Source: an uncultured Nitrosomonadales bacterium
GTDB lineage: Bacteria > Pseudomonadota > Gammaproteobacteria > Burkholderiales > Gallionellaceae
Direction of reading: 5' to 3'
Length of the DNA: 16,509 bases
Assembly (NCBI GenBank): GCA_903934275.1
Contig: CAIZNF010000638.1
Location: forward strand, 1 to 16,509
The position numbers were made by a program, and so were the translations under genes. Shown one piece after another: positions 1 to 8,598 of the stretch (within the stretch, counting starts at the first letter, position 1; every line of letters begins with the position of its first letter). The notes beneath the pieces were generated by a model. The model did no database searches. It was not told where the DNA came from and worked only from the letters and a program-made list of their open reading frames with translations.

Positions 1-105
1 ATCCTTAACACCTTCACTTTCAACCAACTTCGACAGGATCATCACATTGGTGATCGAATCGTCGCAGATCACAACCGAAGAGTTTGATAAATCACGTATA
101 TCCAT
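1..105 (-). CDS. Response regulator receiver domain, N-terminal fragment
   Basis: This is the first 35 codons of a minus-strand gene that runs off the left edge. The translation has the beta1-alpha1 pattern of a CheY-like receiver: a hydrophobic strand VVIC, then the acidic pair D15-D16 that binds Mg2+, then SITNVMILSKLVESEG, the usual first helix. In the family a histidine kinase phosphorylates a later aspartate, which lies outside the window. The output domain is also outside, so the type of regulator cannot be named. The start ATG is preceded by AGGGG at a good distance and lies only 14 bases after the mutM stop. Cotranscription with mutM is therefore likely, though a functional link is doubtful. 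Confidence 0.75.
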   Translation of the reverse strand, partial: MDIRDLSNSSVVICDDSITNVMILSKLVESEGVKD

Positions 106-119
106 TGCTTAGCCCCTGG

Positions 120-935
120 TTATTTTTGACAGTGCTGACAGTAGAAACTGGAGCGCTGCCCCTGCTTGATTTGCTCGATAGGTGCGCCGCATTTTCTGCA
201 TGGTTCGCCGCTGCGCCCGTACACCCAATAGTGTTGCTGGAAATAGCCGGGCTGCCCCGAAGTGTTTACAAAATCACGCAGGCTGCTGCCGCCGAATTCG
301 ATAGCTTCGCTGAGCGTAGCGCGTATTTCGGAGACCAGTTTGGCATAACGCGACAGGCTGAGTTTCCCGGCGGGGAATTGCGGTTTTATACCGGCGCGGA
401 ATAGCGCCTCATTAGCGTAGATGTTACCCACGCCAACTACGATGCGGCTATCCATGATGCACTGCTTGATGGCAATACTGCGCCCGCGCGTGACCCGGTG
501 CAAATAGCGTGCATCGAAATTCTCTTCAAGCGGTTCAGGGCCGAGTGCGGCGAGCAGCGGGTGAGTAAACACATCGCCGCTATGCCACAGCACCGCGCCG
601 AAGCGGCGCGGATCGCGCAGGCGCATCAGCACGCCATCGTCCAACGCCAGATCGAAGTGATCGTGTTTTTCCGGCGGCGTATCGGCAGGCAGAATGCGCA
701 GGCTGCCGGACATGCCAAGATGCAAAATCAACGTGCCGCTGCCGCAATCCATCAGCAGATATTTTGCGCGACGGGTGAGCGAGACAATAGTTTGACCACG
801 CAACAGCTTTGGCAAATTTTTGGGGATAGGCCAGCGCAGCCTGGGATTGCGGATGACGACATCCGCAACGCACAGGCCAACAAGACATGGCGCCAGGCCG
901 CGCCGTGTTATTTCTACTTCAGGTAGCTCAGGCAT
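120..935 (-). CDS. mutM: Formamidopyrimidine-DNA glycosylase (Fpg/MutM)
   Basis: Base-excision repair enzyme that removes oxidised purines such as 8-oxoguanine and cleaves the DNA backbone by beta,delta-elimination. The 271-residue length is normal for the family. The mature N-terminus is PELPEVE, with the catalytic Pro2 (Schiff base) and Glu3. Lys58 sits in RRAKYL, equivalent to the conserved Lys57 of E. coli. The C-terminus carries the zinc finger Cys246-x2-Cys249-x16-Cys266-x2-Cys269, with the DNA-binding Arg261 just before the third cysteine. The start at 935 is fixed by the need for Pro at position 2. All key residues are present, so I expect a working enzyme. It is followed closely by the response regulator gene. 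Confidence 0.97.
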   Translation of the reverse strand: MPELPEVEITRRGLAPCLVGLCVADVVIRNPRLRWPIPKNLPKLLRGQTIVSLTRRAKYLLMDCGSGTLILHLGMSGSLRILPADTPPEKHDHFDLALDDGVLMRLRDPRRFGAVLWHSGDVFTHPLLAALGPEPLEENFDARYLHRVTRGRSIAIKQCIMDSRIVVGVGNIYANEALFRAGIKPQFPAGKLSLSRYAKLVSEIRATLSEAIEFGGSSLRDFVNTSGQPGYFQQHYWVYGRSGEPCRKCGAPIEQIKQGQRSSFYCQHCQK

Positions 936-1098
936 GGGGTTCTTCTCTATTGATTGTCATTCCACAAACCCGCATATTTTGCTGAAAATCAAGTAGTTAA
1001 GCATTTACCCCCCGTTTGTTATGTTGAATAAGTATTCCGGCATGTATTCCGCTTTAGATTACATGTTGGCTACATGACGAAGCTAACCAGGGGGCAAC

Positions 1099-1768
1099 AT
1101 GGCAAAAGTGAAAACGACAGTCAAAGCGGTAAAGGTGAAGCTGACAGCGGGAAGGATAGCAGACTTCAAATGCACCGCAGATAAGCAACAAACCTTCCTT
1201 TGGTGCGACACTGTGCCGGGGCTGTCCATTCGTGCAACGGCAAACGGCGCGAAGCCCTGCATATTCCAAGCCAAGGTTAGGGGCAAATCCATGCGCCTGA
1301 CCATTAGTGATGTGAGCGTGTGGAGCATTGCCGATGCGCAAACCGAAGGCCATCGCCTGCAATCGCAGATAGATAACGGTGATGGCCAGCACCAAGTGAA
1401 GACCGATAAGGAATCCGCCAAGATAGCCGCACAACAAGCCAAGGAATCGGAAGCCGCCGCGCTGGTGATGCAGGAAGCCCGCAAAGCGAATTGAAGCGAG
1501 CATTCTTTGCGCAAACATGAACGCGCCATGCAAAGGGCAGGACAGCCGCAAAAGCGTGGCAAGGAATTGACTGTAGCCGGTGAACTGGAATCACTGGCCA
1601 ATGTTCGTCTTGTTGACCTCACACCCGAGCGAATAAATAAGTGGGCAAGTGCTGAGGTGTTGATTCGCGCATCATCCGCACAGCTTACATTAAAGATGCT
1701 TCGGGCGTTTCCATTCTGGTGCGCCCGACACCACAACTACAAAGCAATCATCCTACAAAAAGCACTTG
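1099..1768 (+). pseudogene. Decayed tyrosine-recombinase (phage-type integrase) gene
   Basis: The first 131 codons (1099-1494, after a GGGGG ribosome site) resemble the N-terminal arm-binding domain of DUF4102-type integrases: LTAGRIADFKC, LSIRATANGAK, FQAKVRGKSMRLTI. The frame is closed by TGA at 1492-1494 but stays open in the same frame from 1495, where SEHSLRKHERAMQRAGQ followed by LVDLTPERINKWA looks like the core-binding domain. About 20 residues normally between these parts seem to be missing, and the TGA lies where a Trp codon before SEHS would be expected (my inference). The similarity stops near 1768 at the CGCAGATT repeat. The catalytic domain with its R-H-R-Y residues is absent, so the gene cannot recombine DNA. 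It is probably a relic of an integrated element. Confidence 0.8.
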
Positions 1769-1897
1769 TCCGCAGATTACGCAGATTTCCGCAGATTAAA
1801 CAAAGAATTGCCCCGTTTAGCGTACTCACCTTCTGGGTGATACTGTAATCATCGATAACTTCATGAAAATCTGCGTTAATCTGCGTAATCTGCGGAT
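1769..1897. repeat. Inverted repeat of CGCAGATT units
   Basis: The left arm (1769-1800) holds three copies of CGCAGATT in tandem with slightly different spacers. The right arm (1866-1897) holds the same units in reverse complement, AATCTGCG. The outer TCCGCAGATTACGCAGATT matches exactly between arms. About 65 bases separate them. The transcript could fold into a long imperfect hairpin. The similarity of the upstream gene to integrases ends exactly at the left arm, so the element marks the truncation point. I believe CGCAGATT-type tandem units occur in intergenic DNA of many bacteria, but cannot name this family. Confidence 0.8.
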
Positions 1898-1915
1898 TGA
1901 ACTGCCGTTTCTAGG

Positions 1916-1978
1916 ATCATCACAAGCAATGCCGCCACTAGCCCCGAAGCCCGCGAAACGCTTGGCAAGCCCAAGTAA
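1916..1978 (+). pseudogene. Possible C-terminal remnant of an unknown gene
   Basis: Between the inverted repeat and the radical SAM gene, one plus-strand frame reads IITSNAATSPEARETLGKPK and then a stop (TAA, 1976-1978). The composition is protein-like and there is no start codon. It may be the tail of the gene whose head is the truncated integrase, with the middle lost, but its frame differs from the integrase frame and I do not recognise the sequence. The rest of 1898-2002 shows nothing else I can name. Confidence 0.2.
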
Positions 1979-2002
1979 TCCATTGGCCCGTCATTGCTAG
2001 GT

Positions 2003-2947
2003 TTAACTTGCTTTTAGTTTAGCGCGTGCATACGAAATTCCCGCTTTTACCAACTCCTTTGCACCATAGCGGTCGCGCATATTGCAGTCGTCGCACAGTG
2101 CCGGGATGAGCGCCATGCCTTCGCGTTTGTCCAACACTTCGCGGATGCCGAGGTTCGCCACATGGCCGATTGGATGTTCGTGTTTGACATCGTTGTAGCA
2201 ATACAGATAATCGCCGCTCGCGGAAATAAAAACGTCGATGTTGCGCGGGATGCACTTGAAGCTGTTGCTGCGCCATTGCTGGAAGACATCCCGGACACTG
2301 GGAACGAAGTCGAATTCCTGTGAGCGCAGGCGGTATATCTCGATTATTTGCCGCAGCTTTTCGGTGTCCAACTCATGCTCTTGCAGGCTACCGCCGCGAT
2401 TGTACAAGGTGGGCGACATGGTGAGCATTTTAACACCCTGCGATTGCAGCCAGGCGATGGTATCCGGCAGGGACGGCAGGCATTCCGGCATGGGTGTGAG
2501 ACTGATAGCTAACTGCGTATGTTTGAAAAGTTTTTGCGCCAGCCGAATATTCTCCATAACGCGTGCCTGATCGAGATTGGCGTGCACCACGTTGTATACA
2601 GCCGGATCTATGCTGGAAAAAGAAATCAGCAGTAAATCGATTGCGCCGTCCAGGTGCCGGATGCGTTCGGCATCGAGTTGATGCCCGTTGCTCACCATAT
2701 CGAAGCGGATCGGGTGACCGCGCATATCATCCACAAATTCGAAAAACCGGGTGTGCGTGGTGGGCTCGCCATAACCTGCAACAACGACGCGAAACACGTC
2801 CTGCGGAGACAGGCGCTTCAGTACTTGATGCCAGGTTTCCTCCTTCATAAGCTGTGGGTATTCGATCAACCCCCTCGGGCACATCGGGCAAAGCGCGTTG
2901 CATTTGCTGGTCCACTCGACGTTGACGGCGATACGGTATGAACTCAT
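2003..2947 (-). CDS. Radical SAM protein with SPASM-like C-terminal cysteines
   Basis: A 314-residue radical SAM enzyme. Cys16-x3-Cys20-x2-Cys23 (CNALCPMC) binds the catalytic 4Fe-4S cluster that cleaves S-adenosylmethionine. GYGEP at residues 58-62 is the GGEP-like SAM-binding motif. A C-terminal set (Cys232, Cys250, Cys285, Cys288) with the typical VFISASGDYLYC pattern resembles the SPASM/twitch region, which holds one or two auxiliary clusters in enzymes that modify peptides or small molecules. I chose ATG 2947 rather than the longer frame reaching 3043, because the longer start would overlap the upstream gene deeply and adds only unstructured residues. This start overlaps the upstream stop as ATGA, so translation is coupled to the PPOX-type flavoprotein. 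The substrate is unknown. Confidence 0.88.
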   Translation of the reverse strand: MSSYRIAVNVEWTSKCNALCPMCPRGLIEYPQLMKEETWHQVLKRLSPQDVFRVVVAGYGEPTTHTRFFEFVDDMRGHPIRFDMVSNGHQLDAERIRHLDGAIDLLLISFSSIDPAVYNVVHANLDQARVMENIRLAQKLFKHTQLAISLTPMPECLPSLPDTIAWLQSQGVKMLTMSPTLYNRGGSLQEHELDTEKLRQIIEIYRLRSQEFDFVPSVRDVFQQWRSNSFKCIPRNIDVFISASGDYLYCYNDVKHEHPIGHVANLGIREVLDKREGMALIPALCDDCNMRDRYGAKELVKAGISYARAKLKAS

Positions 2948-3471
2948 TTTTCGGTACCTGGAAGCGGTTCGATTGGAACCAGACGGGGAATGTAGCTCGA
3001 GCAGCTCGGCACCACCAGCTCGATGTCTACAACAACGACGCATTCCGCCTGCGGAAACAGCTCCGCCATGGTCGCATTTTCATGAATAGATGCACGCCCG
3101 TTCACGCGCAGGCGTGCGCCGTCGCTAAAATCGATGAACAGCATGCTGACATAAGGGTTGAGCAGGATATTGCCGAGGCTCATGTAGGCACCATTGCCTT
3201 TCACGCGCGCTTCAAAATGCGGGAAAGCCAGGCGATTAGAGGCCAGCACCTTGACCAAACCGGGTCCGCCGCCCTTGAACGAACAGTCGCAGCGGCCATC
3301 GGGAGTGCTGGTGGCGAGAAAGAAGAATGATGCCGCCTCAATTCTGTGATGAACCTGTTCCGGGATGCGATCCCAGATAAGCTGGTCTATGCGTGCCTCG
3401 GTCCACAGCTCCGGGTTTCCCCAGCGTTGCTGCGCGTCAAGCTCTCCGGCATGGAAAGGCGATAAAGTCAT
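2944..3471 (-). CDS. Pyridoxamine 5'-phosphate oxidase-like FMN protein
   Basis: A 175-residue protein of the PPOX-type split-barrel flavoprotein family. Visible family features are FFFLATSTPDGRCDCSFKGG near residues 49-68, the strand LAFPHFEARVKGNGAYMSLGNILLNPYVSMLFIDF in the middle, and a C-terminal VPSCSSYIPR segment as in MSMEG_1061-like members. These proteins bind FMN, sometimes F420 or heme, and catalyse redox reactions; true PdxH function is unlikely because PdxH is longer and has different ends. The stop overlaps the start of the radical SAM gene by four bases, so the two products are made together. It is divergent from purD, with about 190 bases between the genes. Confidence 0.8.
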   Translation of the reverse strand: MTLSPFHAGELDAQQRWGNPELWTEARIDQLIWDRIPEQVHHRIEAASFFFLATSTPDGRCDCSFKGGGPGLVKVLASNRLAFPHFEARVKGNGAYMSLGNILLNPYVSMLFIDFSDGARLRVNGRASIHENATMAELFPQAECVVVVDIELVVPSCSSYIPRLVPIEPLPGTEK

Positions 3472-3596
3472 GGTAAAAATTCCAGTAATTAAGTTCTTGA
3501 GATTGCCGATCCGGTAAACTTCAATTGCCCGACAGAGACTGTTGTATTGCCGTAAAGTTCAAACTTTCGGCGAGGGATGCGAAAAACGGGGCGAAT

Positions 3597-3602
3597 TATA
3601 AT
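3597..3602 (+). promoter_or_regulatory. Candidate -10 box for purD
   Basis: A perfect TATAAT lies 63 bases before the purD start, in the 194-base space between purD and the divergent flavoprotein gene. No good -35 box is seen 16-18 bases upstream, so this is suggestive only. Confidence 0.35.
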
Positions 3603-3665
3603 ATCATTGGCATTGGCAACGAGGGTGGGCAATCTGCCCACCCCACTATGGATTGAGATTGTGTT

Positions 3666-4955
3666 ATGAAAATTTTGGTTATCGGTTCCGGCGGACGCGA
3701 ACATGCGCTGGCTTGGCGCTTGGCGCAGGGTGCCAAGGTGCAGAAGGTGTATGTCGCGCCGGGCAATGCGGGCACGGCGCTGGAAGACGGCGTGGAAAAT
3801 GTCGATATCGGCACCATTCCCGAACTGATCGGATTTGTGCAGCGCGAAGACATTTACATGACCGTGGTCGGCCCGGAAGTGCCGCTGGCGTCGGGCATCG
3901 TGGACGACTTTCGCGCCGTCGGGCTGAAAATATTTGGCCCGACCAAAGCCGCCGCGCAACTGGAATCCTCTAAAGATTTCGCCAAGCGTTTCATGGTGCG
4001 CCACAACATTCCCACCGCATTTTTCGAGACCTTCAGCGACATCAAGGCGGCGCGTGCCTATGTCGAAAAACACGGCGCGCCCATCGTCATCAAGGCTGAC
4101 GGGCTGGCGGCAGGCAAAGGCGTGGTGGTGGCAATGAGCAATGACGAAGCATTCGCCGCAATCGATATGATGCTGTCCGACAACAAGCTGGGTGACGCTG
4201 GCGCGCGCGTGGTGGTCGAGGAATTCCTCGCGGGCGAAGAGGCCAGCTTCATCGTCATGGTGGACGGCAAGAACGTGCTGGCGCTGGCGACCAGCCAGGA
4301 TCACAAGCGCCTGCTGGATGGCGACAACGGCCCCAATACCGGCGGCATGGGCGCATACTCTCCCGCGCCGGTGGTTACACCGCAGCTTCATGCGCGCGTG
4401 TTGCGCGAAGTGATCCAGCCGGTGGTGCGCGGCATGGAAAAAGAAGGCATCACCTACACCGGATTTCTGTATGCCGGGCTGATGATCGACGCGCAAGGCA
4501 ACGCCAAGGTGCTGGAATTCAACTGCCGCATGGGCGACCCGGAAACCCAGCCGATCATGCTGCGCCTGAAAAGTGATTTCGCGGTGATCGTCGAACACGC
4601 CATCAACGGCACGCTGAACCAGGTGGAAGCCGAATGGGACAAACGCACCGCACTCGGCATAGTTCTCGCAGCAGCCAATTACCCTGACACGCCGCGCAAG
4701 GGCGATGCCATCACCGGCCTGCCTGACAAACAACGGGCGAAAAACATGGAAGACGCGCATGTGTTCCATGCGGGCACGATCATGCAGGACGGCAAGGTAA
4801 TCACCAACGGCGGGCGCGTGCTGTGCGTCACCGCGCTGGGCACCATGGTGAAAATGGCGCAAAAATGCGCCTACGAACTCGCCGACACCATCCACTTCGA
4901 CGGCTGCCAGATGCGGCGCGATATTGGCTGGCGCGCGATTGCCAACAGGAAGTAA
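3666..4955 (+). CDS. purD: Phosphoribosylamine-glycine ligase
   Basis: Second step of purine synthesis in the cytoplasm: it joins 5-phosphoribosylamine and glycine using ATP. The 429 residues match the usual length. The N-domain begins MKILVIGSGGREHALAW, with the glycine-rich loop at 7-12. The ATP-grasp domain shows IKADGLAAGKG at 142-152, EEFLAGEEASFIVMVDG, and the Mg2+/glycine site EFNCRMGDPETQ starting at Glu284. The C-domain ends normally with ADTIHFDGCQMRRDIGWRA. It stands alone here, with a divergent neighbour upstream. The accessory block that follows separates it from tsaC and hemF; I recall purD and hemF lying close together in other betaproteobacteria. Confidence 0.97.
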   Translation: MKILVIGSGGREHALAWRLAQGAKVQKVYVAPGNAGTALEDGVENVDIGTIPELIGFVQREDIYMTVVGPEVPLASGIVDDFRAVGLKIFGPTKAAAQLESSKDFAKRFMVRHNIPTAFFETFSDIKAARAYVEKHGAPIVIKADGLAAGKGVVVAMSNDEAFAAIDMMLSDNKLGDAGARVVVEEFLAGEEASFIVMVDGKNVLALATSQDHKRLLDGDNGPNTGGMGAYSPAPVVTPQLHARVLREVIQPVVRGMEKEGITYTGFLYAGLMIDAQGNAKVLEFNCRMGDPETQPIMLRLKSDFAVIVEHAINGTLNQVEAEWDKRTALGIVLAAANYPDTPRKGDAITGLPDKQRAKNMEDAHVFHAGTIMQDGKVITNGGRVLCVTALGTMVKMAQKCAYELADTIHFDGCQMRRDIGWRAIANRK

Positions 4956-5007
4956 TCTCGCTCCTACCCATTTTTTTCCTCACTTGCGACGAATGATTGG
5001 CCTGAAA

Positions 5008-5039
5008 AACCTCGCGGCAAGCCGTAAGGTTCTTCTTTT
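5008..5039 (+). terminator. Candidate terminator after purD
   Basis: AACCT (5008-5012) pairs with AGGTT (5027-5031), and inside it CGGC pairs with GCCG, giving a hairpin with a small internal mismatch. It is followed by TCTTCTTTT. It lies 53 bases after the purD stop. The T-run is interrupted, so the call is moderate. The rest of 4956-5215 has no gene I can support. Confidence 0.4.
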
Positions 5040-5215
5040 AAATCCAGTCTTATTCTCACAATGATTGCCACAAAGCAGAATTGATGTTTTTTCCACCAGT
5101 ACAAAATCAGGGTGTTCGCAAAATTTCAACCTCATGATGCCATGGTCTGCGGGAAGCAGTTTGACGGTATGATTCGCCAATCCGCTCAGGGCTATAACTA
5201 AAACAAACGGGATTC

Positions 5216-7441
5216 ATGAACAAAGACCAACTCAAAAAACTGGAAGCCGATCTGTGGAGCGCCGCCGACAAGCTGCGCGCCAATTCCGATCTGAAGTCCA
5301 GCGAATACGCTACACCTGTGCTGGGGCTGATTTTCCTCAAGTTTGCCGATAACAACTACCGCCGCCACGAAACTGAAATTCACGCCGAGTACACCAAACT
5401 CAAAGGCACCCGCCGCGAAAAGAAAATCTCTGATATCGCCATCGAGAAATGCGGGTTCTATCTGCCCGATCATGCGCGCTACGAGCATCTGCTGAATCTG
5501 CCGGAAGAGAAGAACATCGCCAAGGCGCTCAAGGAGGCGATGAAGGCCATTGAAGAATACAAGCCCGAACTCGAAGGCGTGTTGCCCAAGGACGAATATG
5601 CCGCGTTGACGCGCACCGACAAAACCATCCCGCAGCAGTTGCTGCGCACCTTCGCCGATATTCCGGCGGATACCACCGGCGACCTGTTCGGGCAGATTTA
5701 CGAATACTTCCTTTCCGAATTCGCGCGCAGCGAAGGCCAGAAGGGCGGCGAGTTTTTCACGCCGCGTTCCGTGGTGCGCCTGATGGTCGAGATCATCGAG
5801 CCGCACGGCGGAAAAGTGTTCGATCCCGCCTGCGGCTCTGGCGGCATGTTTGTGCAGTCTGCCCAGTTCATCGCGGAACACCGCAAGGAGCTGAAAGGCT
5901 CGGAAAGCGGCGTGTATGTCTGCGGCCAAGAAAAAACGCGCGACACCGTCAACCTCGCCAAGATGAACCTCGCGGTCAACGGCCTGCGCGGCGAAATCAA
6001 GCAGGCCAACACCTACTACGAAGACCCGTACCAGAGTTTTGGCGCATTCGATTACGTCCTCGCCAATCCCCCGTTCAACGTGGACGACGTGAGCCTCTCC
6101 AGCGTGGAGAAGGACAAGCGCTTCAACACCTACGGCATCCCGCGCAACAAATCGAAAGTGAAGAAAGAAGACCAAGGCAAGGAAACCGTACCCAACGGCA
6201 ACTACCTGTGGATCAACCTGTTCGCCACCTCGCTCAAAGCGCAAGGCCGCGCCGCGCTGGTCATGGCGAATTCCGCATCCGATGCGCGCCACTCCGAAGC
6301 CGACATCCGCAAGACGCTGATCGAGCAAAACCTCATCTACGCCATGCTGACGCTGCCCTCGAACATGTTCTACACCGTCATACTCCCGGCCACGCTGTGG
6401 TTCTTCGACAAGGCCAAGACCGACGACAAAATCCTGTTCATCGACGCGCGCAACATCTTCACCCAGATAGACCGCGTACACCGCGAGTTCAGCGAAGAGC
6501 ACATCCAGAACATCGCCATCATCAGCCAGTTGCACAAGGGGCGGCGCGAGAAATTCGTGCAGCTCATAGACCGCTATTTCGCGGCAGGCATGCAGCGACT
6601 GGTCGAGAACAAAGCCAACGTCGAACCCGTCTCCTCGCAACTGCTGGAAGTGCTGGACGACGCAGGCGGCAAACAGGCCGTGGGCGAATTGGTGCAGCAA
6701 TGGGCGGGGCTGGCCAAACTCAAGACCCGCTACGAGAAATATCTGCAACAACACTCGCCTGTCATTCCGAACACCTCAACTGTCATTCCGAGCGTATGTC
6801 CGTCTGTCATTCCGAACGTATGTGAGGAATCTTCCGCGCCATACAAGATTTCTCCCTCTGGTCGAAATGACAGTAGTGTCATTCCGAACGAACGTGAGGA
6901 ACCTTTAGCGCGTGGAAAATCCTCTATCACTGTCATCAATAAGGCGCAGCAGCAATTGCGCGAAGCGTTCGATCCTTTCTTCATCGCGCTGCACGAAGGT
7001 TTGAAGTACTTGGACAAGGTGGTGCATCAGCATGAAAAGCAAGAGGCTGAACAAGCAAAGGCTGAAGGTAAACGTGCCGCCACTGACCGCAAGACCAATG
7101 CGCTCAAGGGGGCGCTGGTGGAATTGCACAAGGAAGTGAAGAACGCTGAAATCTTTTACCAGCACATTCACTGGCTGCAGGAGCGTTTCCCCAAGGCGGA
7201 ATACGAAGATGTTACCGGCCTGTGTAAACTCGCCAGTCCAGTGGATTTACAGGAGCAGGATTATTCGTTGAATCCGGGTCGCTACGTCGGTGTGGTGGTC
7301 GAAGAGGATGGAAAAACAGAGGAGGATTTCATCTCTGACATGCTTTCGCTTGGTGGAGAATTGGCAACGCTCTCTGCCGCTTATTCGAAATTGGAGCCAG
7401 TGATTTTAAATAACCTGAAAGTGCTTGTCGGGGAAGTATGA
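5216..7441 (+). CDS. hsdM: Type I restriction-modification methyltransferase subunit HsdM
   Basis: Adenine-N6 methyltransferase subunit of a type I R-M complex; with HsdS it methylates host DNA, and with HsdR it forms the restriction enzyme. Residues about 3-130 form the HsdM N-terminal helical domain (LWSAADKLRANSDLKSSEY). The SAM-binding motif I is DPACGSGG at 203-210 and the catalytic motif IV is NPPF at 284-287. The C-terminal part is charged and helical. Residues about 515-572 do not look like HsdM: they read VIPNTSTVIPSVCPSVIPN and so on, because palindromic repeats are inserted in frame (6760 to about 6930). The 741-residue length is long, and falls to about 684 without the insert. The start ATG has only a weak ribosome site. 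The stop overlaps hsdS as ATGA. Confidence 0.95.
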   Translation: MNKDQLKKLEADLWSAADKLRANSDLKSSEYATPVLGLIFLKFADNNYRRHETEIHAEYTKLKGTRREKKISDIAIEKCGFYLPDHARYEHLLNLPEEKNIAKALKEAMKAIEEYKPELEGVLPKDEYAALTRTDKTIPQQLLRTFADIPADTTGDLFGQIYEYFLSEFARSEGQKGGEFFTPRSVVRLMVEIIEPHGGKVFDPACGSGGMFVQSAQFIAEHRKELKGSESGVYVCGQEKTRDTVNLAKMNLAVNGLRGEIKQANTYYEDPYQSFGAFDYVLANPPFNVDDVSLSSVEKDKRFNTYGIPRNKSKVKKEDQGKETVPNGNYLWINLFATSLKAQGRAALVMANSASDARHSEADIRKTLIEQNLIYAMLTLPSNMFYTVILPATLWFFDKAKTDDKILFIDARNIFTQIDRVHREFSEEHIQNIAIISQLHKGRREKFVQLIDRYFAAGMQRLVENKANVEPVSSQLLEVLDDAGGKQAVGELVQQWAGLAKLKTRYEKYLQQHSPVIPNTSTVIPSVCPSVIPNVCEESSAPYKISPSGRNDSSVIPNEREEPLARGKSSITVINKAQQQLREAFDPFFIALHEGLKYLDKVVHQHEKQEAEQAKAEGKRAATDRKTNALKGALVELHKEVKNAEIFYQHIHWLQERFPKAEYEDVTGLCKLASPVDLQEQDYSLNPGRYVGVVVEEDGKTEEDFISDMLSLGGELATLSAAYSKLEPVILNNLKVLVGEV
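6760..6924 (+). repeat. Palindromic repeat cluster inserted in frame within hsdM
   Basis: TGTCATTCCGA occurs at 6760, 6781, 6805 and (as GTGTCATTCCGA) at 6876. The third start opens a complete 68-bp element (6805-6872): a 29-base left arm ending GAGGAATCTT, an 11-base spacer, and a 28-base right arm AAGATTTCTCCC to TCGAAATGACA. The first two are short head fragments of 21 and 24 bases, and the last is a degenerate, incomplete copy. No stop is created and the frame downstream is kept, so the repeat is translated as part of HsdM. Confidence 0.92.
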
Positions 7442-8598
7442 CTGGATTTCATCAAATCAGCCTTGGCGACGTACTCACGCTTCAGCGTGGTTTCGATATT
7501 ACGAAGAGTGAGCAGACTGATGGCGAAATTCCGATTGTTTCTTCCTCTGGCATTTCGAGCTACCACAACAAATGGAAAGTAAAAGGGCCGGGAGTCGTTA
7601 TTGGTCGAAAGGGCACACTCGGCACTGTGCATTTTATCCCGTCAAATTTCTGGCCACACGACACCACGTTGTGGATTAAAGACTTCAAAGGGAACGATCC
7701 AAGATTCCTGAATTATTTTCTTCAAACCCTGAAGTTGGAAAATTTCGACGTTGGTGCATCCAATCCAACCCTGAACAGAAATCACGTTCACAAAATCAAA
7801 ATCATCTTTCCGAAAAAAGTAGAGACTCAGAAACGAATTGCGGCGACTCTTTCGGCGTATGACGAACTGATCGAAAACAACCAGCGGCGCATTGCGCTGC
7901 TGGAAAAAATGGCAGAGGAAATCTACCGCGAATGGTTTGTTCGTTTGCGCTTTCCCGGTCACGATAAGGTGAAGATGGTTAAAGGCGTGCCGCAGGGCTG
8001 GCGGCCTTCGTGTTTGGGAAGCGTCGCTAAATTCACGATGGGCCAGAGCCCGAGTTCAGAGTTTTACAATGAGCTTGGCAACGGTTTGCCTTTCCATCAA
8101 GGTGTCGGCACCTATGGTGAGCGATTTCCTCGAACCATCAACTATTGCAGCGAAGATGGTCGGCGAGCCCACAAAGGCGACATTATTTTCAGTGTGCGTG
8201 CTCCAGTGGGGCGTCTGAACATCGCGGATCGGGAAATGATTATTGGACGTGGTCTCTCAGCAATCAGACACAAGAAAGAGCGTAACCACTACTTGTATTA
8301 CCTGCTCAAAACGGCCTTCGTGAATGAAGATATTATCGGCAATGGTTCAATCTTCAATTCGGTTGGCAAGGACGAATTGGCGAAGTTTCCTGTTTTTGAG
8401 CCAGAACCAAGTCTTGTTGAAAAATTCGACGCGATAGCTTCAAAAATAGATGAGCAAATCACTGCGCTCATCCATGCGACTGAATGTTTGAAGTCGAGCC
8501 GCGATGCGCTTCTCCCCCGCCTCATCTCCGGCAAACTCTCCGTCGAAAATCTCGACATTCAATTCCCGCCCGGCATGATAGAAGATGCTCATGCCTAA
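7438..8598 (+). CDS. hsdS: Type I restriction-modification specificity subunit HsdS
   Basis: Sequence-recognition subunit of the R-M complex, 386 residues. It shows the usual plan: target-recognition domain 1 (about 1-130), a central conserved helix (about 132-170, KRIAATLSAYDELIENNQRR then EKMAEEIYREWF), target-recognition domain 2 (about 180-325), and a C-terminal conserved helix (about 328-370, KFDAIASKIDEQI then SRDALLPRLISGKLSVENL). Each recognition domain reads one half of a bipartite target, and the two helices set the spacing. The start overlaps the hsdM stop by four bases. The stop lies inside a relic of the hsdR start (ATGCCTAA). The target sequence cannot be read from the protein. 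Confidence 0.95.
   Translation: MTGFHQISLGDVLTLQRGFDITKSEQTDGEIPIVSSSGISSYHNKWKVKGPGVVIGRKGTLGTVHFIPSNFWPHDTTLWIKDFKGNDPRFLNYFLQTLKLENFDVGASNPTLNRNHVHKIKIIFPKKVETQKRIAATLSAYDELIENNQRRIALLEKMAEEIYREWFVRLRFPGHDKVKMVKGVPQGWRPSCLGSVAKFTMGQSPSSEFYNELGNGLPFHQGVGTYGERFPRTINYCSEDGRRAHKGDIIFSVRAPVGRLNIADREMIIGRGLSAIRHKKERNHYLYYLLKTAFVNEDIIGNGSIFNSVGKDELAKFPVFEPEPSLVEKFDAIASKIDEQITALIHATECLKSSRDALLPRLISGKLSVENLDIQFPPGMIEDAHA

Noticed and set aside
953..970. TTGTCATTCCACAAACC upstream of mutM as another repeat copy
   Set aside because: Only the first nine or ten bases match the repeat end and no second arm is present.
3489..4895. A 468-codon minus-strand open frame
   Set aside because: It lies antisense to purD, whose sequence is unmistakable. 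The His- and Arg-rich translation is a shadow of a GC-rich gene.
4980..5180. A 66-codon minus-strand frame between purD and hsdM
   Set aside because: No recognisable family, no clear ribosome site, and it overlaps the candidate purD terminator.
5198..6754. A 518-codon minus-strand open frame
   Set aside because: Antisense to hsdM and without a recognisable domain; the same GC-driven shadow effect.
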